From NCBI GenBank assembly GCA_030844895.1, contig CM061233.1:65835656-65899655 (forward strand): DNA of 64,000 bases. Direction: 5' to 3'. The stretch's first letter is position 1, and each line of letters begins with the position of its first letter. The notes beneath the pieces are model-generated. The model searched no databases. It saw only the letters and a list, made by a program, of their open reading frames with translations, and had not been told where the DNA came from. Origin of the DNA: Ambrosia x helenae (lineage: Eukaryota; Streptophyta; Magnoliopsida; Asterales; Asteraceae). Made by a program: the position numbers and the translations under genes. Below, piece after piece: positions 34,937 to 47,322 of this stretch.

Positions 34937-35780
34937 AGTCGCTTTCGCCGAAATTCGAATGAGTTATGGAAGGAAATTATAAAAGAATGTCATAAATTGC
35001 GTACTCAATATTGTTTTCTGCCGATGAACAAGACTGCGAAGAGCTGCTGGAGGTTTATAGTGAAACTTGCTGAAGATATAGTTGACGATAAACCATTTTT
35101 TTGGAAGTTTAGAGCGGATATAGGGCAAGAGATGTTGGTGCGATTTTGGCATGATGCCTGGATAGATGCTGAACCATTGAAGATAACGAAGAAAAAAAAA
35201 AGTACGTGTATGTGGCCGATAAAATTCGATGGAATGGTCAACAATGGGAGATAATGAACATTGATATAACTCGCCCAATGCTGCAGCAGACAGACTTCGA
35301 GTATAATCAGTTACACACTGTTTTGGCGAACCTTGCAGAGAAGAATTAGAAAAGATACCTGGAAGTGGGACGATAAATCTTTACAACCATGCAGTGTAAA
35401 GCAGATAAAAAAGGCGATAAACAGGAATGATTTTATTAACCATGATTTTGTGTTTCCTTGGACGGGATGGGTTCCACTCAAGTGTAATATTTTGGCCTGG
35501 CGGGTCGATATGGGCCGAGCTCCTACGCAATGGGAACTGAGCAAAAGAAATATTAATATCGGCTCGGTCAACTGTGTGCAGTGTGACTGAAACGACTGAA
35601 CATTTATTCTGCAGCTGCAGATTCGCGCAGGAGGTATGGGCAGCTATCGGGTCGTGGTGCGGGATAAGTCCGATCTTGGTATTTGGGGTTCGGGACTTGG
35701 TTGATGTGGCGAGAGACATGAAATGGAAGAGGAGAATAATTCAAGGCGTATTCATGATAGCGATATGGTGCATATGAGCT
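34937..35780 (+). pseudogene. LINE-type ORF2 C-terminal fragment (RT zinc-binding domain)
   Basis: Frames at 34937-35254, 35333-35590 and 35574-35777 read ELWKEIIKECHKL, FWHDAWIDAEPLK, WTGWVPLKCNILAWR, NVGSVNCVQCD-like NIGSVNCVQCD and HLFCSCRFAQEVWAAIGSWC. These are the zf-RVT (PF13966-type) C-terminal region of plant non-LTR retrotransposons. A stop near 35252 and a frameshift near 35580 break it; the RT core is absent. Confidence 0.85.
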
Positions 35781-35789
35781 TCACTGCGC

Positions 35790-37497
35790 AATTTAAGGTA
35801 ATTTCTCAGTTTGTTGTTTCATATGCCATCCGTCTGGTTTTAATATGGTGTTTTCAGTTAGGTTTCAAGACTGGTATGCTAAATTGATAACTGAGTTTTT
35901 AGTAGATTCTAGAACAGGATGAAAAGCAGTTAATGCTTAGTTATTAGTTATGATATTTATTTAGGTGTTGATCGGTCTGTGTTCCTAATTCTACGTATTG
36001 GTTAAGTAACACTGATGCACAAAAAAATTCAATAAATGATGGCCAACACATGGACTTTTAGATATTGTTTCACATTGTTTGGAAGTCTGAATGGTATCTT
36101 GGTGAATTTTATATTATTGTTACTTATGTTATTACAATAATAGGAAGAGATTAAATAGCTACTGACGTTATAGGGTATGCATTCTGCAATAGCTACAAAG
36201 TATTATTATCAATTATCATTATCAAGGTATTAATATGCATGCCAACGAATAGTGCTTGACGACGTGTCAGTGCACTATTGGCTTATATATATATATATAT
36301 ATATATATTTTATTACTGAGTACATGGGCATTGTTTGGTCAATTTTATGTGTTTGGGGTTTAGTGGAGTGGTTGTTTGTATATGTCGGCAGCTTTGTGTC
36401 GCGTGGGTTCGATCCTTCCTTTATCAAAATCGTATAGACAAACAAGTGCTAAATCGTTGCAAGGCTTTGTTCATGATATTTGGTTTTATAATATTTTTAG
36501 TAAATAATATTAAAATTTAGATATTTTGTTGTGTTAATTTAACATTGGTTTTGACCCAGAACAGATCCTGTTTCCAATAATTGTTTTTAATCTATGATTT
36601 CTAACCATCTCTTTTGATTCAAATGTTGTTTAAGGGGCTTAGTCATGGCCGGATGAACATATACATATGCTAATTTTTTTTCAAGCTACCATCAACATTC
36701 ATTGTCTTGGATTAAGCATTTGACAGCTTAATCGTTTGTGGATGGAAACATTAAAAAAACTATGGAATGTTTGGAGGTATCAGAATTTAAAAATTAAATC
36801 ATTTTTTAATACGCAATGAGGCATTGATGTGTAAAGGTTGTTTGTCGTGAATGCCTATTATAATCTAGCATTTTGGAAGGGTTTTTGTTTTTTTTTTTTT
36901 AATGTGATTCAATGTGCGTATTACATTAACGTTGTATGTGTTTGCTTGCTCTGTTTCAGTTGCATTTGTTTTCCTATGTTTGATGCGACATGAGGCTGAA
37001 TCTTCAGTAATGTTTCTTTGTGCTTTAGCGTTGGATGGGGTTTTAGTTAATCTGTATTCTTTGTTATTTGGTGTGTTTAATGTACATGTGATAATTAGTA
37101 TGTTGTGCATTTGAAATTGTTTTTTTAAAAGTCACTTTACTATGTATCTGATGGACCAAACCGATGTGTGTGTTTTTTATAGCTTGAGTTTGGAGTATTG
37201 TTTGCAGCTTATTAGGGCGTCGGTGACTCAACAAGCAAGGACAAATTTCTCTGTTTTGAATATTGGATATTAACTTGGAGCCCCCAAAGTTCGTTTAATT
37301 TCTAATTCGCTTCTTCATGTAAGTAGCGTCTCTTTATACCCAGTTTAATTTTAATTTCAAAACTGTAAGCTGATGTACTGAATTTGTTTCATTACATACA
37401 CAGTACATTTTCTTCCCCATCTGTTTGGAAGTTTGAATGGCTTTCTTGATTATTTTATTTATATTCCAAAGATGCTTAATTACTTTGATTAATGTAA
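35790..37497. other. Intergenic, no gene recognised
   Basis: AT-rich DNA with a TA microsatellite at about 36283-36307. A weak tRNA-like stretch lies at about 36355-36415 (TAGTGGAGTGG and GGTTCGATCC as A- and B-box-like elements). Otherwise nothing identifiable. Confidence 0.5.
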
Positions 37498-38346
37498 TCT
37501 ATATAATAAATGAAAACACTAGGGTTGAATCCTAGCTTTTTAGAGGGTCTTCAAGGATCCAACTTCTAAACGGAGCTCCATCTTAACCCGTATTTGAGCA
37601 ATATGAACCGTATTCTATTTCTCCTTCTCTCTAGACCTTTAACCTAGCGCCTCTCTTTCCCGTAAAGCTATACTCTTCGTTTTTTTTTTGCTCGGCGATA
37701 CTCTCTTTCCGACTGACCCACAACCCTCCTTAGGGTTTCGAAAGGTATGTTTTTCACTAAATTCGTCTCTGTTTCCGATTCATCTTTGCTTATGTGAAAT
37801 CCAATTAGATTTTTGTCATTTACCCTTAACCACATCGGAATACATGAATCCGATATACATACAATCGGAACAGGAAGTTGTGAATCCCAAACCACTATAA
37901 CTTTTCCGATGTGTTTTAGGGGCTTTACATAAACTAAATAATTACATGTTTTCAGATCTGTTGTTTTATTGTTCTTATGTTAAACATTTAAGTATTCTCC
38001 GATATTTTTCAATTAGGGATTCCGATTCGATTTATAATGTGCATATTAATAGTGTATGGGATTCATCTTCCAATATCGATTACCTGTTTCCGATAGTGTT
38101 TCCGGCAGGTTTTCCGATCTATGTTCTTAGGTCATACTTTTTTTTTTCTTTTCCGATATGTCTAAAAAACTGGTTAATTGTTTCTGCTACACTTTCAGAT
38201 CCAGTTTTATTTTATGTGTGTGTGTGTGTGGGGGGGGGGGTGTTCTTAATTTTGTAGTGATCATACAAGATGCATATGTATTATCATACACTTACATATC
38301 TTCAGCTTCAATTTCTATTTCTTTGTCAAAATCTTATTGTATTCAG

Positions 38347-39620
38347 GGCAAGTCCGTGTGAATTTCGTATTCCTCTGTCAAAATATGTGAAAACTGTGTA
38401 TCATACACGTGTTTCTGTTGGGATGCGTTTCCGGATGCTCTTTGAAACTTGGGAATCAAGTGTCTAGAGGTAAATTAGCTGATCTAGAATTTATATTTAT
38501 TGTTGAATTTAGTGCTAACCAGTCTTAACAATATATCATTTTACTCTATAATACTAATATGTAATAATCAGTGGGTTCATTTTTATCGAATAGTGATCTT
38601 TATCTTGTAATGCTATATCTTATGTGAGGATTCTTATGGTTGCCTAGGTACATGGGTATAATAACTGGCATAGGTGACTTGGATCATGTTCGTTGGTCCA
38701 ATTCTTATTGAAGATCTGTCAAGTTAAATTAACAAATAAGCTTGAAAAAACAAGTGGGCTGGTTCGGGTTGAGTAGCAAGTCAAAATGGTCTGGTTAAAA
38801 AAAAATCAACTTGGAGTCGTTGATCTCTACAGTTACTGTCCCTAGAATAAACATTAATAAATTATCCGCATTTGTTAGATTTACTAAATGAGTTATCTTA
38901 CAATTTCTCTTCGGTTGGTTGGGATGAATCAACAGCGGTGAGAGGCAGCCAAGCGTATCATTATGTGAAATTGTACCATTAACAACATTCCCATGCATCC
39001 ATCACTGTTTCCCCTACGTCTTAAACACCTTCGGTATCCTGGAGCCATATCTTTTCAAGGTATATATTTGTTTTTACTTTCGATAGTGATCAAACAGTTT
39101 TCTTTCGACTTCAAAATTGTATTTTTTTTTTAATTGAACAAACAGCATAGATGATGCAGTTATTGGGATGGCATCGATGAGAGGTAAAACGGGAAACCAA
39201 GAACTAAGTTCTCTAAACTTTCAATCGGTTGGCATGCTTCCTTGGATGCATCAAAGAATCGACCCATTGTTCCTTCAAAGTAATCTTAATCAGTAGTATC
39301 AAGCTGCATTGGTTGGTCTAGGAGGTGGAGATGCTTTAAAACGACAATTTATTCAGTTTCAGCAGCAGCCCATTCAATACCCTCATAAACATTCGGTTTC
39401 AGGCGCCTCAAACCCACTTTTCCAACACTTTCAGTAACTGATTCAACCGCTAATTCCTCAACAATTTATGCATGGTCAAGTTCAAATACCACAACAAGTC
39501 AACAGTCAACCAGCGGAACAACAACAAGAAGCAGCAAGTCAACAGTAAACAACAGTCAAATTCATTTCGGAGCCACTCCTAATTCAACATGGACAATATT
39601 GTAATTTGTCTGATCTCTTA
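38347..39620 (+). pseudogene. ARF6/ARF8-like auxin response factor pseudogene
   Basis: Exon-like pieces in the right order with introns kept. 38347-38469: SPCEFRIPLSKYVKTVYHTR and VSVGMRFRMLFETWESSV, a stop, then donor GTAAAT. 38648-38720: YMGIITGIGDLDHVRW. 38910-39058: GWDEST, then, across frameshifts, GERQPSVSLCE and MHPSLFPLRLK. 39148-39620: NQELSSLNFQSVGMLPWMHQ, GLGGGDALKRQFIQFQQQP and Gln-rich middle region. These are the Auxin_resp domain and start of the activation region of class-A ARFs. Several stops and frameshifts make it a pseudogene. The B3 domain and the C-terminal PB1 are missing here. Confidence 0.9.
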
Positions 39621-40525
39621 ACCAATGATTTATCCTGCTATAAAGAGTTTTATCTGGAGGAAGTAGTATATGGTCTTTGGTTTGTTGTATGCAAATGCTT
39701 GCCCACTGAGTGACACTTCATATGATTTCACAGCTCAAGCGTCTAAGGAAAACTTTATACACAAATCTATTATTATGGGTGCTTTCTGTTTCTTACCATA
39801 TACATCATGCTTTGAATTTATAATAGTGTGTTATTGTATTTAGACACATTTACGTAATTCATTATAATGGGTTTCTTATTTTTTTTTTTCAGGATGCGTC
39901 TTTCTTTGATAGAGAACCAGCTAGAAATTTGACCAGCAGGCTCGGGCAGATTGTCAAAAGCATGATGAATAACTCTCTTCAGGTTGAAACTTTTGTCAAC
40001 ATCCATTTTCCTACTTACTAACATCGTTTATTCTTATCCACAGGCCCACATATTCTAATTTGTATGCAAAATATCAGGAACAGGAGCACTGATTAATTTG
40101 CTGACATTAAGTTGGCGTCTTGTGTTGTCATCTTGCTTTTTATGCATTCTTCTGTGCATGATCTTTCTGGCTTATGGATGGTTAGTACCTAAAACTTTCT
40201 GTATTTAGTAGAAAGAATTTCTAATATGGATACAATATAAGGTTAGTTTGTTCAATAGTAAATTTAGTATTTCCATAATCAGTAATCTTAAAAAAGTAAC
40301 TACAGTGATACACTAATATAGTTATATGAGTGTACTTGACCAGTCAACTCTGGTCAAACCCATTCAAACAGCAGTAGCTGCTGCGTTTATGATCAGTTTT
40401 CGGATATGCTAATCGCCATGATGCCCTAACACTCACTATTTTTTCTTGAAGATTTTTTAAATTGGTTACTAAAGTAAATTGAATGTTCATTATTGATGTT
40501 TTTGTATATATTTTTGTGTTATCAG
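39621..40525. other. Decayed gene debris, unidentified
   Basis: A short exon-like frame near 39895-39985 reads SFFDREPARNLTSRLGQIVK; I do not recognise it. The rest shows no coding pattern. Confidence 0.35.
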
Positions 40526-40610
40526 CAAATATGGAATAACATAGGTGAGACAGAAGCAGAGAAAGATAGAATGTTAATAGAATTGGAGATAGAATGTTTA
40601 GAAGTGTACA
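40526..40610 (+). pseudogene. MAP65 (microtubule-associated protein) exon fragment
   Basis: Between an acceptor ATCAG and a donor GTAAGA the frame reads QIWNNIGETEAEKDRM then LIELEIECLEVY. This is the conserved N-terminal block of the plant MAP65/ASE1 family, which bundles microtubules. The exon ends inside the codon after VY, as expected if it is a true exon. Only one exon is recognisable, so this is a captured or relic fragment. Confidence 0.85.
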
Positions 40611-41395
40611 GTAAGAATGGCTCAAAAAGTTTGCATTCGTTTTTGCTTTCTTGGGTCTTGGACCGAAAGTTGACTAAATCTTATTATGTTTATCAGTTTT
40701 GCTCTTTGTTATTTCGCTAATCATGTCTAAGATTTTGTGCAATAATTATACAAATAAAATATTTTGAGGTAATATCATCGATTTGTGTTTCATGTTCTCT
40801 GTCATATGTTAATTTTTTTTCCAGTTTCTTTCTTCTATATAAATTTATCATTTACATGTTCATCAAGCAGCAGCAGTGGTTTGTAATTAGTCACTTTCGA
40901 AGTCTGATGACAATCATGATTATAAAATGGTTTATTTGCTCTTCTTTTTATTTATTGTTGTTGCGTTGGACATTTCTAAATGCTCATATCTTTGAAAGAT
41001 AGCTATGAAACGAATATCTTCTCTAGGCTTACATGTTGAAATATGATTCTATGCAGGTAATTGCTTTAGGGCGATTCAAATGAAGCATTGCCTTTAGGCC
41101 TCCCACCTCCTGAGGGCCCAACTTTGTAAGTTTTTAGGTATAGGAACTTGTGAGCCGAGAAGGAAATGATAGGCTGACAGTCAACACACACTCCAGCAGG
41201 CTGATGAATACATTGAGAGCACAATCGTTGCTCTTTGCTGGCAGCTAATTGATGGGGCTCTGACCTGCCCATGTACAATCTCGTGACCTGCCATACAAAA
41301 ATCCTAAAATCCTTTGTTTCCAACTATCCGCCTCATATATTCTACATCCGATATCTCCATATCTCGCCTACAATCTGTCCACTCTTCTGGATCTT

Positions 41396-41600
41396 TTTTG
41401 GTTCCTAATACAGGTAAAATGTTCATTATATGTTCATATTCATTAATTCTTTTTTTTTTTTTGTTAATCACGTTTATTCATTAATCAGTTTTGATTTTGG
41501 TTCCTAATACATGTATAATGTTCTATTATATTATATGTTTATATTCATTTATCGGTTTTGATTTTGGTTCCTAATACAAGTATAGTGTTTAATTAACACA
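41396..41600. repeat. Three degenerate direct repeats
   Basis: The word GGTTCCTAATACA(G/T/A)GTA recurs at about 41399, 41501 and 41567, each followed by TATGTT(C/T)ATATTCATT-like sequence in the first two. Confidence 0.6.
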
Positions 41601-41671
41601 AACAGCCGTTGCATTGGCGGAGACGGTGGTGTTTGATGGCAGCGATAGCGGCGTCACCGACTAGGGTTACG
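41558..41671 (+). repeat. Duplicated segment, copy 1
   Basis: About 115 bp starting TTGATTTTGGTTCCTAATAC and ending GGGTTACGACTT is repeated at 42425-42541 with one or two differences (offset 867 bp). Confidence 0.85.
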
Positions 41672-41734
41672 ACTTCTTCCTCAAACAAACAAACAAACTG
41701 CCCTCCTCTATTGCTTCCACCTACTCAGCGTCAG
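41636..41734 (+). pseudogene. First-exon-like ORF, 33 codons
   Basis: ATG at 41636 opens MAAIAASPTRVTTSSS and ends LLPPTQRQ at a GTGTGT donor (41735). The Ala/Ser/Thr-rich start could be a transit peptide. Its start is duplicated at 42502, where the frame ends after 13 codons. The gene is not identified; it may be another captured 5' exon. Confidence 0.35.
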
Positions 41735-42267
41735 GTGTGTTTGTAAAAATATAAGTTGTTGATTTTAATTTTCAGTTTTTTTTAATCTACTTGAACTATG
41801 ATTAATGATGTTAATAAATTCTATTATGTAGAATCTGTGTATGTTTTATTATTAATATCTTAACATGAATTTGCTAATAGAATGGTTATCATGTCTCAGT
41901 ATCATTGATTATTTGAGTTTGTAAGTTGTTTATTTATTATATGGAAATAATTAAAGATGAACCATGGTTTTGTTAACGGAGCTGCAGAAATTGCTGGTTT
42001 CAGTAGCTGTAATTTGATGATGCAACATACCAATATTATTATTATGTATCAAATTAATTTCAATGTTGTCGTTTTCCCCTGTGTGTAAATGTGCTGCTGA
42101 TATTCGTTACTTGCTACCACAGCTTGAAGCTGCAAATTAACCATTAAACGCTTTGCTGGTTTCTCTTATTAACTTTTATTTTACAAAACCTAAATTATAG
42201 CTTATGCTTTGTTATTTCAATATTCCGAGTATTTACCAAGATTATAAAGCCTTTCTGTTATCGCACA

Positions 42268-42410
42268 CTACCCGGTGATAGAAATCTATAAGAAATATCA
42301 AAAATATTTCAACACCTTTAGTAACTAAGTCTCTTTGGTAACTTAGGTAACCCGGTGATAGAAACCTATAAGAAATATCAAAAATATTTCAAAAATATTA
42401 GGAACCAAAA
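42268..42410. repeat. Short direct repeat pair
   Basis: ACCCGGTGATAGAAA(T/C)CTA plus TAAGAAATATCAAAAATATT is present at 42271 and 42351. Confidence 0.75.
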
Positions 42411-42424
42411 TCAATATTTCAATA

Positions 42425-42541
42425 TTGATTTTGGTTCCTAATACAAGTATAGTGTTTAATTAACACAAACAGTCGTTGCATTGGCGGAGACGGTGGTGTT
42501 TGATGGCAGCGATAGCGGCGTCACCGACTAGGGTTACGACT
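42425..42541 (+). repeat. Duplicated segment, copy 2
   Basis: Second copy of 41558-41671; after it, at 42542-42650, a frame RYTNLVQYAKGF and HLYGLSKVHGKVLGD is open but not recognised. Confidence 0.85.
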
Positions 42542-43021
42542 TAAGGTGGTGGCGGTACACTAATCTGGTACAATATGCTAAGGGGTTCACTCTTCATCCC
42601 CATCTCTATGGGCTTTCTAAGGTTCATGGCAAAGTTTTGGGGGATTGTTAACCTACAATGGATTATTATAGACTTTAAAACACTAAACTAAATCATATTT
42701 ACAAAAACTATACTCAGAAATTATTTGTTTTAAATTTAGACGTGGGGTTTGGGATTTGCAAGAATAAATTGAAAGAAAATGAAGTGAATATGATATAGTA
42801 GTTTCTTAATGATTAACTGGTGATTTGAAAAGTAATTTGATCAAAGTTTGGATTGATAATGATATTAGTAGATACTTCCCATGTGCAGTAGGGATGATAG
42901 TAGTTTTACGGTAGCCGGTATGTTGTCTAAGGTTGTCAATACATTGCTACCAGAATAAATCAATCAAAATGCTCACAGTTTTGCTTATCTTATGAAATTA
43001 ATTGTATTTTTATGACGATGT

Positions 43022-43147
43022 TTGCTTACAAAGATTTTTTAAAGAGGTTGACAGATGGAGTTGTTGAAGTTCAAATGCCGGTTCTTGAACACGTCAAGCT
43101 TTGTATTTTATCCAATCCGTCCGGATCAGAATCTCCTCAGTTTATTG
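43022..43147 (+). pseudogene. Unidentified exon-like segment with donor
   Basis: The frame DFLKRLTDGVVEVQMPVLEH then VKLCILSNPSGSESPQFIG ends at GTAAGT (43148). It looks like a genuine coding exon; parent gene not recognised. Confidence 0.4.
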
Positions 43148-43913
43148 GTAAGTTTTACTTTAGAAACAATTTTGTACAATGGGCACTTTAGGTTTAGTGG
43201 AATTTATAAATGCTGAGTTCTTATAATCAATTAGAAAAACAATGTAGACTAAGATGGGAATTGGTTTTGTGCAAATTCAATTGCATATTAATAGTCCATA
43301 ACTGTTTTCTTAAAGTCTGTGTTTATCTAGCTATTTAACTATTTTTATAATTGTATGGACTTCACTCCAGGCAGTTTATGTTGCAGCAACTCAATATGGT
43401 TAAATATCCTTCTTACATTACATTGTAGCCAAGTATCATGTTGATTTTGATGCACCAAATGATGACGAAAGGACCCCTGTATGTTAATTTTTTAATTTAA
43501 AAGTATGTATTATACTTTTATGGTATAACAAATAGCTGAAATGGTACTTTCTACGAATTTTCACACAATCGCTTGCAAATATGCGAAGGAGTTGGAAACG
43601 TCTCTTCGTATTGGTGACTATTGTCACACCACGTCTAAGGCGGAAACACGTGGCGCGACGGTTCAAAAGTATTAAGCCAAGTTTAATGCAAAGCACAATA
43701 TTAATTAGAAAACGGGCATTTATTCAATGCTAATAATCATGTCAAATTGTTAATACATAATCATAAATTGTTTTCGAAAACGATAAAGAGGCTTCTCCCT
43801 TTATCCCTAAATCCATGGAATAAAGAGATAAGACCCCGTCACGACATTTCCAACGCCCGATTTGGAGATATCCCCGACCCTGCTCGCCATGCTAACTTCC
43901 ATCAATCAATTAC

Positions 43914-44374
43914 CTGAAAGATATGTTTGAAAATCGTCAATATATAAATATTGGTGAGTTCACAGGTTTTAATTTAATAAGTCTTTATAAAGTGGGAATA
44001 TCCTTGTTATGACATTTATAGGAGTTGCAAAGTCCTACAATTTACTTGAGCCTATAACCAAACCAAGACAATTAATAATGCCCCCGCCCAAAGTCGTTAC
44101 TCGGTATTCCTACGACTTTATTTCAGAATAAGTGCACCCCAGGCATACGCCGATGCATAATCGACGCTATCGATTAGGGGTGGGCCTTGTCAGGCACCAA
44201 TAGTACTATCCAAATATCCCTTTGGTTTCTCATTCCTGAATAAATGATTATAGTGGGGAGGTCTCAACCCCGAGTGGCGATCTTTACTCAAGTATCCAAC
44301 CCGTCATACAATCCCAACATATCTTTCCCCCGTAAAAACGTTAAATAGTTTAGAAATGGGGCCGTGAGACTCAC
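43914..44374 (-). other. Putative LTR leader intron
   Basis: Minus strand: ACAG then GTGAGTCTCACGGCCCC as donor, and CTCACCAATA, TATTGAC, TCTTTCAGG as acceptor block, 461 nt apart. The same is present in the other LTR at 54375-54835. Confidence 0.5.
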
Positions 44375-44574
44375 CTGTAACTGTGCTTGGCTCAAAGAAA
44401 ATAGTAAAGTTTGTGATCCCGTACCTACAAAGGTTCTAGGCGTATAAGTCATTTACACCTATGGTGTATGTGCCTTGGCAAGTTGTACACCCAACTTCCC
44501 GACCACGTCTTTATCCCAATTCCCGTTTAATAGTTTCGTATCCTAGGTTCAATGGCGACGGATTACCCTTTTCT

Positions 44575-45495
44575 TACAAGTCATATATTATTATTCTTAT
44601 AATTATTCTTTATGACTTGTACAACATTATACTTGACACGACTCCACCCAACGTATAATTATTTTCCCATTCAAATAATTATACTTAGGATCTTTTCGCT
44701 CAATATAAAGTGTTTTCTTATTAACCGACCCGACTTACTTTGCCACATATTTATTTTCCCATTTAAATAAATATGCTAAGTCTTTGTCGTTTGGTAACAT
44801 AATCTTAACGCCCGACTAGACTTATCATACCGCACATTTATTTTCCCATTTAAATAAATGTACTAGAATCTTGTCGGTATTCACGCGTTCGTAGATATAT
44901 CTCATCTACTCGTCTCGGTTTTCCTTCTCGCACATCTATTTTCCCATTTAAATAGATGTACTAGAATTCCGTCGGAAACGAGTATATGTACATATACCAT
45001 CGCGTGGATACTACTTGTTAAGCTCATGTGTCGTTTAGCGTTTTTAGTTTGTTACGTTATGTTTCTCTTTTCCCACGAATATTGTTACTACACTTAGGAA
45101 AGTGTCACGCACGTTTCACCCTTGTTATATATATTTTATTTTCGTAAAATATATATGTATATTTTTATCTCGACGTAATAAGTCCGTGTACGTTGGTTCG
45201 CGCGACTAAGTTTGTTAGCGTTTTTCATATTGATTTCCGTTGTGCGTTCTCATGGAAGTATTGTTCCAACTTCCGTTTCCGAACGTTTATCTCTCGGAAC
45301 AATATATCATGTACGTTTAGTCCGACTCGTCCAACTTGTTACCAAAAACGTTTCCGATACTTTTATATTCCCATTTATATAGAAGTATCTTATTTTTGTA
45401 CAAGTCTTTCCAAGTATTTATTTTATAAAATCTTACTTTATAAAATACTCGCGTTACTCTATTTATTTTTATAAAACGTCCATTTTATAAAAATA
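44575..45495 (-). repeat. Array of stem-loops in the LTR
   Basis: Five hairpins have the same 8-nt loop (plus strand TCCCATT(T/C)) and perfect or near-perfect stems of 10-13 bp: 44653-44684, 44746-44775, 44834-44861, 44932-44959, 45356-45389. Further hairpins with other loops are at 44575-44621, 45127-45156 and 45464-45495. Stem sequences differ but remain paired. The array is duplicated in the second LTR at 55036-55956. Confidence 0.85.
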
Positions 45496-46477
45496 TACTT
45501 TTTACTTAAAATGCCCAAGTAGGTTATTATTATTTACCAATTCGACCTTGTAAATCGTTACTTACACTTTTTGACACTAATATTTCTATTATTGTGTTTT
45601 TGGGCCAATAACTTCTAAAATATTCATTTTAGTCCATTGGTTTCCAAGTTTGTCATTTTAAATCCTTTAATTTACACTTGTAGCATTTTTCACTAAATCA
45701 TTCATGGTTATTATCTTTCCTTCTACATTAGTGGACTTTGAAGAATCATTTTTACCATGTTTAGTTGTTTTTACTTCTTTTTACCTTTAAAGTTCTTCTA
45801 ATCCATTCTAGATGCCAAAAACATGTTTATTTCATATCTTTACCCAAAACATCAACTTTTCACTCATCAAAGTGAGTGGACTTTGAAGAACTAGTTTTTC
45901 CATCTATGGCTTTCTAGTCCATTTTATTATTTTTATGACATTAACTAGTCATCTTATGATGATTAAAACCATATTTTATCACATTCAAGTCTTTTTCCCA
46001 AAACATGTTCCACTCATCTTCTAACCCAAGTGTTTATTATTATTATTACATTTCCTCACAATATCACTTTTATTAACGTTAATTCAAGATTTCTTCATGT
46101 TATCATCCCTTTATTTTTATTCTTGTAAGATTCATCCTTTTTATTTTTCAAAACCATACTTTACCCATCAATGTACAACTTGCTCATAAACACTTAATAT
46201 GAACATTAACAAACAAAACAAGATTGGAACTTACTACTAGCTCAAGGCTAGGGAAGACAAGAACCTTGATTTGGATGGGGTTTTAGTGTGTTCTTCCAAT
46301 GGGTTAAGCTCCAAGCTCTTAACACACAAGAAGGGGTTTTGAAGGATGATGATCTAAAGGTAATTTGGAGTAGTAAAATTGCAAGAAAAGTGTTGGTGTG
46401 GGGGTGAAAAGCTACGGCCAAGAGGAAGAACAAGAGAGGATTTTTGTGTTTTTCTTAAGTGTAATCTTGATGTTATC

Positions 46478-46484
46478 TTTTATA
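46478..46484 (-). promoter_or_regulatory. LTR TATA box (3' LTR copy)
   Basis: TATAAAA on the minus strand, about 840 nt inside the LTR; the copy in the 5' LTR at 56939-56945 would drive the element. Confidence 0.5.
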
Positions 46485-47322
46485 ATCTCCTACTCAATCT
46501 CCAAAGATTACCACATCTTGCAAGGATTGGCTAGAAATATTATGGAAGATTTATGCAAAGATTTTGAAAATCAAGTGGGATATGGGGAGGGTGTATGGCC
46601 GTGAGTTTTAAGAGAGAGAGGGAAGAAATGATTTGGTTAATCCCATTGCCCAATCCCTTTGCATGCAACCTCATCATTAGTAATAATATGGAAGGATTAG
46701 GAAGTTATCCCACACAACCTCTCACCCAAGTGGGCCATGGCCGGCCCCCCTATGGCTCTTGGTGGGGTCCACTTTGCTAATTAACTTCCATATTATGTTT
46801 AAGTTAGTTCCTTCCGGGTACCGCCCGGGTATTTCTTAATTTTTCGTCGCGTTTATCCTCAATATTAAAATGCCGTTAATATTTATAAAATTATGTCCAG
46901 TTAAATTACTGATAATTTATTTCGGTTTTTGTCGGGTGAATTTACGTGTTACGCGCGTATCGGGTGCGGTACGCGCACTTTATTCGTTACCGGGAGATTT
47001 GTGCAATAAGCTTTTACGTATGGCTTTGGGTTTCCAAAACTCATAATATTTTATGAAAATATTATTTATTTTATATTCCGGGTGTCCGGTGTTCGTTTCG
47101 CTTATTTCAGTTTTTACCGGGTAATCGCCAGTGTCCATACCGGATAGTTTTGTCTGCGCACGATCCTATCATGCTTTGCTATTAAACTCATGCATTCCTA
47201 TGCATTATTTGGGAATTCCTATCTTTCTAAGGCCTCAATTAAATATTCAGCACATAATTACGGTTAATTACGTTAATCGCGTTTAATTAATTAGTACGGA
47301 ATTACCTTAATTTTGCCGGTTG

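Noticed and set aside
35005..35719. Minus-strand ORFs over the LINE fragment
   Set aside because: They are the antisense shadow of the zf-RVT frames on the plus strand.
36355..36415. tRNA or SINE at the TA microsatellite
   Set aside because: Only the B box is convincing; the rest is too weak to call a separate element.
44461..46780. Several ORFs of 60-93 codons repeated in both gypsy LTRs
   Set aside because: They are identical only because the LTRs are identical; they run on the wrong strand and through the stem-loop array, with no protein-like composition.
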